A stretch of 64,000 nt of DNA from Halorussus aquaticus (GTDB lineage Archaea; Halobacteriota; Halobacteria; Halobacteriales; Haladaptataceae). Positions 61,284 through 64,000 of this stretch are shown here, piece after piece (within the stretch, counting starts at the first letter, position 1; every line of letters begins with the position of its first letter). The notes under the pieces are model-generated. The model saw only the letters and a program-made list of their open reading frames with translations. It made no database searches and had not been told where the DNA came from. A program made the position numbers and the translations under genes. The stretch spans positions 3,100,001 to 3,164,000 of the forward strand of contig NZ_CP100400.1 in the NCBI RefSeq assembly GCF_024218795.1, in the 5' to 3' direction.

Positions 61284-61808
61284 ATGATAACCGTCGTCTC
61301 GGACACTCACAGTCGGTCCGGCCACGAACTGGCGGGGCGCGCGAAGGAAGCGGTCGAGGAAGCCGACGTCGTCGTCCACGCCGGGGACTTTCTGAACGGG
61401 GCGGCACTCGACGCGTTCGAAGCGGTCAGCGACCGTCTCTACGGCGTATACGGCAACAACGCCACGCCCGACGTACGCGACCGTCTCCCGCCCGAACGCA
61501 CCTTCGAGGTCGAGGGCGTCCGGTTCGTCCTGACGCACGGCGACGACCGCGGCGCGACCGGACTCTCGCTGCTCGGTCGCCAGCAGGCCGCCGACGTGGT
61601 CGTGTTCGGTCACTCCCACCGCCACGCGGTCAGCGAGGGCGAGGACGTGCTCCTGCTCAACCCCGGCAGTCACGCCGACCCGCGGGGCGGCGTTCCGACC
61701 CACGTCGAACTCCGACCGACGGACGGCGACGCGGGGACCGACGCCAGACTCTCGGGCGAGATTCGCCACCGCGACGGGTCGGTCGTCGAGTCGTTCGAGA
61801 TAGAGTGA
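61284..61808 (+). CDS. YfcE/MJ0936-family phosphodiesterase
   Basis: A 174-residue calcineurin-like metallophosphoesterase with metal-ligand motifs VVSDTHS (about 4-10), VVHAGDF (about 33-39), YGNN (about 58-61), LTHGDD (about 83-88) and FGHSHRH (about 109-115). These small archaeal enzymes split phosphodiesters with two metal ions. The ATG at 61284 begins the first strand. Its TGA overlaps the start of the next gene (TGATG), so the two are coupled. Confidence 0.92.
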   Translation: MITVVSDTHSRSGHELAGRAKEAVEEADVVVHAGDFLNGAALDAFEAVSDRLYGVYGNNATPDVRDRLPPERTFEVEGVRFVLTHGDDRGATGLSLLGRQQAADVVVFGHSHRHAVSEGEDVLLLNPGSHADPRGGVPTHVELRPTDGDAGTDARLSGEIRHRDGSVVESFEIE

Positions 61809-62260
61809 TGTCCGCCGTGCCCTCCGTCTCCGGAGTCGCGCTGGCGGTCGGTCTGTTCGCGCTCGTCTGCGGCGGAACGCTCGGTGCCTACGGCGTCTAC
61901 CAGCAAACCACGGACACCTGCGAGTCCGGAACCGGACTGACCGTGCACCGACTCGCGGCGAACGAGACGGCCGACCCCGCCCTCGAACGAGTCGCGTACG
62001 AGAACCTCTCCGCGGCCGAGCAGGAGGTGTTCCGCGAGATACTGACCGCAGAGACGACCCCGGTCTATCAGCAGTCCGGCGTCCTCGACGGACTGACTCG
62101 GAAGGTCGTCACGTACCGCGGCGGGCGGTACGAGACCTCCCGTCAGTTCGAGTCGGACTGCTTCGGCGCGGGGGAGACTTACGCCTTCCTCGGTGGAGTT
62201 GTCGCGCTCCTCGGGGGACTCGTCGCCGGCGGCGCGTACGGGTGGCGTCGCCGGCGCTGA
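61808..62260 (+). CDS. Membrane protein with extracytoplasmic domain, unknown function
   Basis: A 150-residue protein: one span at about 8-30, an outer domain with two Cys (about 37 and 119) and segments LTVHRLAANETADP and YENLSAAEQEVFREIL, then a second span at about 123-145 and a basic end (WRRRR). Haloarchaea have several proteins with the LSAAEQEVF segment, but I cannot name the family. It is coupled to the phosphodiesterase gene. Confidence 0.72.
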   Translation: MSAVPSVSGVALAVGLFALVCGGTLGAYGVYQQTTDTCESGTGLTVHRLAANETADPALERVAYENLSAAEQEVFREILTAETTPVYQQSGVLDGLTRKVVTYRGGRYETSRQFESDCFGAGETYAFLGGVVALLGGLVAGGAYGWRRRR

Positions 62261-62429
62261 CACTGGCTATCGCGCAGAAAATCCGAAATCGACTGACCGC
62301 CCCGCAGTGAGAGGCACAGGAGGGAGGGCGGCGGCGTACGGACACGGGGTGCGGGGAGTTCGGCGGTGGTGGAGGGCCGAAGCGGGGCGGTACACTACTG
62401 CCTACGGTCCCGTATATCAAATACTTCCC

Positions 62430-62456
62430 GTAAGCTAAAAACTCCGTTTTAGTTAC
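62430..62456. terminator. Inverted repeat between convergent genes
   Basis: GTAA-g-CTAAAA-6nt-TTTTAG-TTAC, almost perfect, with an A run on one side and a T run on the other. It lies between the ends of two convergent genes, so it could end transcription from both sides. A TATA-like GTATATCAAATAC is just upstream (about 62412-62424). Confidence 0.5.
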
Positions 62457-62489
62457 CGGCGACAGTGCGTATTCATCGCCATTGGCGGC

Positions 62490-63137
62490 TCATTCGCTTC
62501 GATTCGCGTAGTACCACCACGCGAACCCCAGCGCGATGACGAGCGCACCGCCAGCGAAGAAGACGAGACCCGGCGGCACGGCGTTGGCCGCGGCGTCGGC
62601 GGTCTGTTGGGCCGCGTCGGTCGATTGGACCGTCATCCCGCCGCCTCCGGTTTCCGTGGCGGTGTCCCCGCCGGAGGCACCGAAGAGCGAACCGACCCCG
62701 TCGCCGAACGCCTGCTGGACCGCGACGCTCAGGAGACCGAGCGCGCCGAACGCGCCCAGCAGGCGCGAGAGGGCGGCTTTCAGTCCGGTGGCCTTCTCTT
62801 CGTTACCGGCGAACACGACCAGCGGTCGGTCGGCGGGCGCGTACACCTTCATCTCGCGGCCCTTCTCGGAGTACACGGTGTCCACGACCTGTATCACGTC
62901 GGCGTCCTCCAGTTTTTCGAGGTGATACTGGGTGTTCTGCAACGACGTGTCGATGGTGTCGGCGAGCGCGGAGGGCGTCGCGGGGTCCTCGTGGAGGGCC
63001 GCCAGCAGCTCGCGGGCCGTCCCCGAGGAGAGCGCCCCGAGCAGGTCGTCGGCGTCGTCGCTATCGACGCCGATGACCCTCGGTTCGGCGGACTGCGGGG
63101 CGGTCGCGTCCGAGGTGGAGGGGAGGAGGTCAGCCAT
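62490..63137 (-). CDS. Winged-helix protein with C-terminal membrane anchor
   Basis: A 215-residue protein. Residues 30-100 are an ArsR-like winged helix (SSGTARELLAALHEDPATPSALADTID, TSLQNTQYHLEKLEDADVIQVV shortened), whose second helix would read DNA. Residues 110-215 have two hydrophobic segments (about 120-145 and 188-208) around a Gly/Thr-rich loop. It may couple a membrane signal to transcription. The ATG at 63137 is preferred over one 13 codons upstream. The target genes are unknown. Confidence 0.82.
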   Translation of the reverse strand: MADLLPSTSDATAPQSAEPRVIGVDSDDADDLLGALSSGTARELLAALHEDPATPSALADTIDTSLQNTQYHLEKLEDADVIQVVDTVYSEKGREMKVYAPADRPLVVFAGNEEKATGLKAALSRLLGAFGALGLLSVAVQQAFGDGVGSLFGASGGDTATETGGGGMTVQSTDAAQQTADAAANAVPPGLVFFAGGALVIALGFAWWYYANRSE

Positions 63138-63232
63138 AGGTCTCCGTTGCCACCCCTCTCCCATCAACTTTGCCACCGTTCGGCGCGTCGAGCGTCGAAA
63201 CGAATTTGGTCAGTCAACCGAATGGAACGCAC

Positions 63233-63367
63233 ATGGACTTCATCTACAACAACCCCATGGTGGTCGGCTTCGTCGTGCTGCTGCTCGGTTTCGTCTTCTT
63301 CATGTACCTGTTCATCCGCCGGACCGTCACGGGGTTCCGAGAGGGCGTCCAAAACGGTCGACAGTAG
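63233..63367 (+). CDS. 44-residue single-span membrane protein
   Basis: A short protein with one strong hydrophobic helix (about 9-30) followed by a basic amphipathic tail (IRRTVTGFREGVQNGRQ). It is divergent from the membrane-anchored HTH gene, 95 bases away, and may be controlled from the same region. No family is recognised. Confidence 0.65.
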   Translation: MDFIYNNPMVVGFVVLLLGFVFFMYLFIRRTVTGFREGVQNGRQ

Positions 63368-63388
63368 TCGCACCGCGCTCCGCCGCCC

Positions 63389-64000
63389 TCACGCTTCGAC
63401 CGCGTCGCCGATGCGCTCGGCGGCGTCCGCGATGTCGTCGCGGTCCACGTCCCAGTGAGTGCAGAAGCGCGCCACGTGCGTATCGAACTGGGTTCCGAGA
63501 ACGCCCGCGTCCTCGCAGGCGTCGAGGAACTCGTCGGCGGTCAGGCCGGTCGCCTCGGTGTTCACGAGGACGATGTTCGTCTCGGGGTCCTGCACCGACA
63601 GGCCCTCGACTCCGGCGAGTCGCTCGGCCAGCAGTCGGGCGTTGTCGTGGTCCTCCGAGAGGCGCTCGACGTTTTCGAGCGCCAGTAGACCCGGCGCGGC
63701 GACGATTCCGGCCTGCCGCATCCCGCCGCCGAACAGTTTCCGGTTGCGCCGGGCGCGTTCGACGAACGCCTCGCTCCCGGCCAGCATCGACCCGACCGGC
63801 GCGCCGAGTCCCTTCGAGAGGCAGAACATCACCGAATCGACGTTCTCGGTCACGCGTTCGACCGGCACCTCGTGAGCCACGGCCGCGTTGCAGACCCGCG
63901 CGCCGTCGAGGTGGACCGGGACGCCGAGGTCGCGAGCGGCCTCCGCCGCGGCGTCGATTCTCTCCGGTGCGACGGCGACGCCGCCCTTGCTGTTGTGCGT
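63389..64000 (-). CDS. Low-specificity L-threonine aldolase family protein, 5' part missing
   Basis: The C-terminal 203 residues of a PLP-dependent beta-eliminating lyase; the N-terminus lies beyond the window. The PLP-binding lysine is in CLSKGLGAPVGSMLAG, preceded by VPVHLDGARVCNAAVAHEV (the Asp binds PLP). The C-terminal small domain ends DIADAAERIGDAVEA. It splits threonine or allo-threonine to glycine and acetaldehyde. Confidence 0.9.
   Translation of the reverse strand, partial: THNSKGGVAVAPERIDAAAEAARDLGVPVHLDGARVCNAAVAHEVPVERVTENVDSVMFCLSKGLGAPVGSMLAGSEAFVERARRNRKLFGGGMRQAGIVAAPGLLALENVERLSEDHDNARLLAERLAGVEGLSVQDPETNIVLVNTEATGLTADEFLDACEDAGVLGTQFDTHVARFCTHWDVDRDDIADAAERIGDAVEA

Overview
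The window is chromosomal DNA of a halophilic archaeon (class Halobacteria). The evidence is high G+C coding DNA, strongly acidic proteins, twin-arginine signal peptides, an acidic haloarchaeal-type 2Fe-2S ferredoxin, a HalOD1 output domain, a Cmi4-like protein, and TATA boxes about 25-30 bases upstream of leaderless or nearly leaderless start codons. No rRNA, tRNA, complete insertion sequence or CRISPR array was found. The genus cannot be fixed from the sequence.

Layout. 1-3.4 kb: a truncated membrane heterodisulfide-reductase-like Fe-S protein, a 60-residue membrane protein, then an A+T-rich patch with a Tat-exported, ten-cysteine halocin C8-like precursor. 3.5-5.7 kb: a bioY-ecfA-ecfT biotin uptake operon with a BirA-like operator over its promoter. 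5.7-10.9 kb: a Cmi4-like protein, an orphan Cas4-like protein, a HalOD1 protein, Sua5/TsaC, a cysteine-less peroxiredoxin-fold protein coupled to a CPYC glutaredoxin, and a CNNM/CorC-type transporter. 11-24.5 kb: phosphate transport, cupin, CstA, a Get3/ArsA ATPase with a small partner, several small zinc-ribbon and membrane proteins, upp, Usp and a prolyl oligopeptidase. 24.5-29 kb: a spermidine/putrescine-type ABC transporter. 29-44.6 kb: prepilin-peptidase-like protein, ferredoxin, a second phosphate permease, serA, HtpX, MFS, a 7TM histidine kinase, thrC, a CapA-like protein between two related membrane proteins, and a manganese catalase.

44.7-54.3 kb is the metabolic centre: argG-argH-lysW-argX-argC-argB-argD-lysK/argE-argF, a complete LysW-carrier arginine pathway from glutamate to arginine, mostly with overlapping stops and starts. 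Its mRNA seems to begin with a short leader frame that has three consecutive Arg codons just before a hairpin that overlaps the leader stop, which looks like an attenuator. 54.4-64 kb: a second histidine kinase, a 2H-family protein, an XPD/Rad3-like Fe-S helicase, a cation diffusion facilitator, a phosphodiesterase, a membrane-anchored HTH protein and part of a threonine aldolase.

The most unusual sequence feature is a family of tiny palindromes, commonly 8-bp stems with 3-base loops, inserted in frame into four unrelated genes (peroxiredoxin-like, histidine kinase, argH, XPD helicase). They encode Ser/Glu/Ala-rich linkers. In the kinase they form a chain of six hairpins inside a 56-bp direct repeat.
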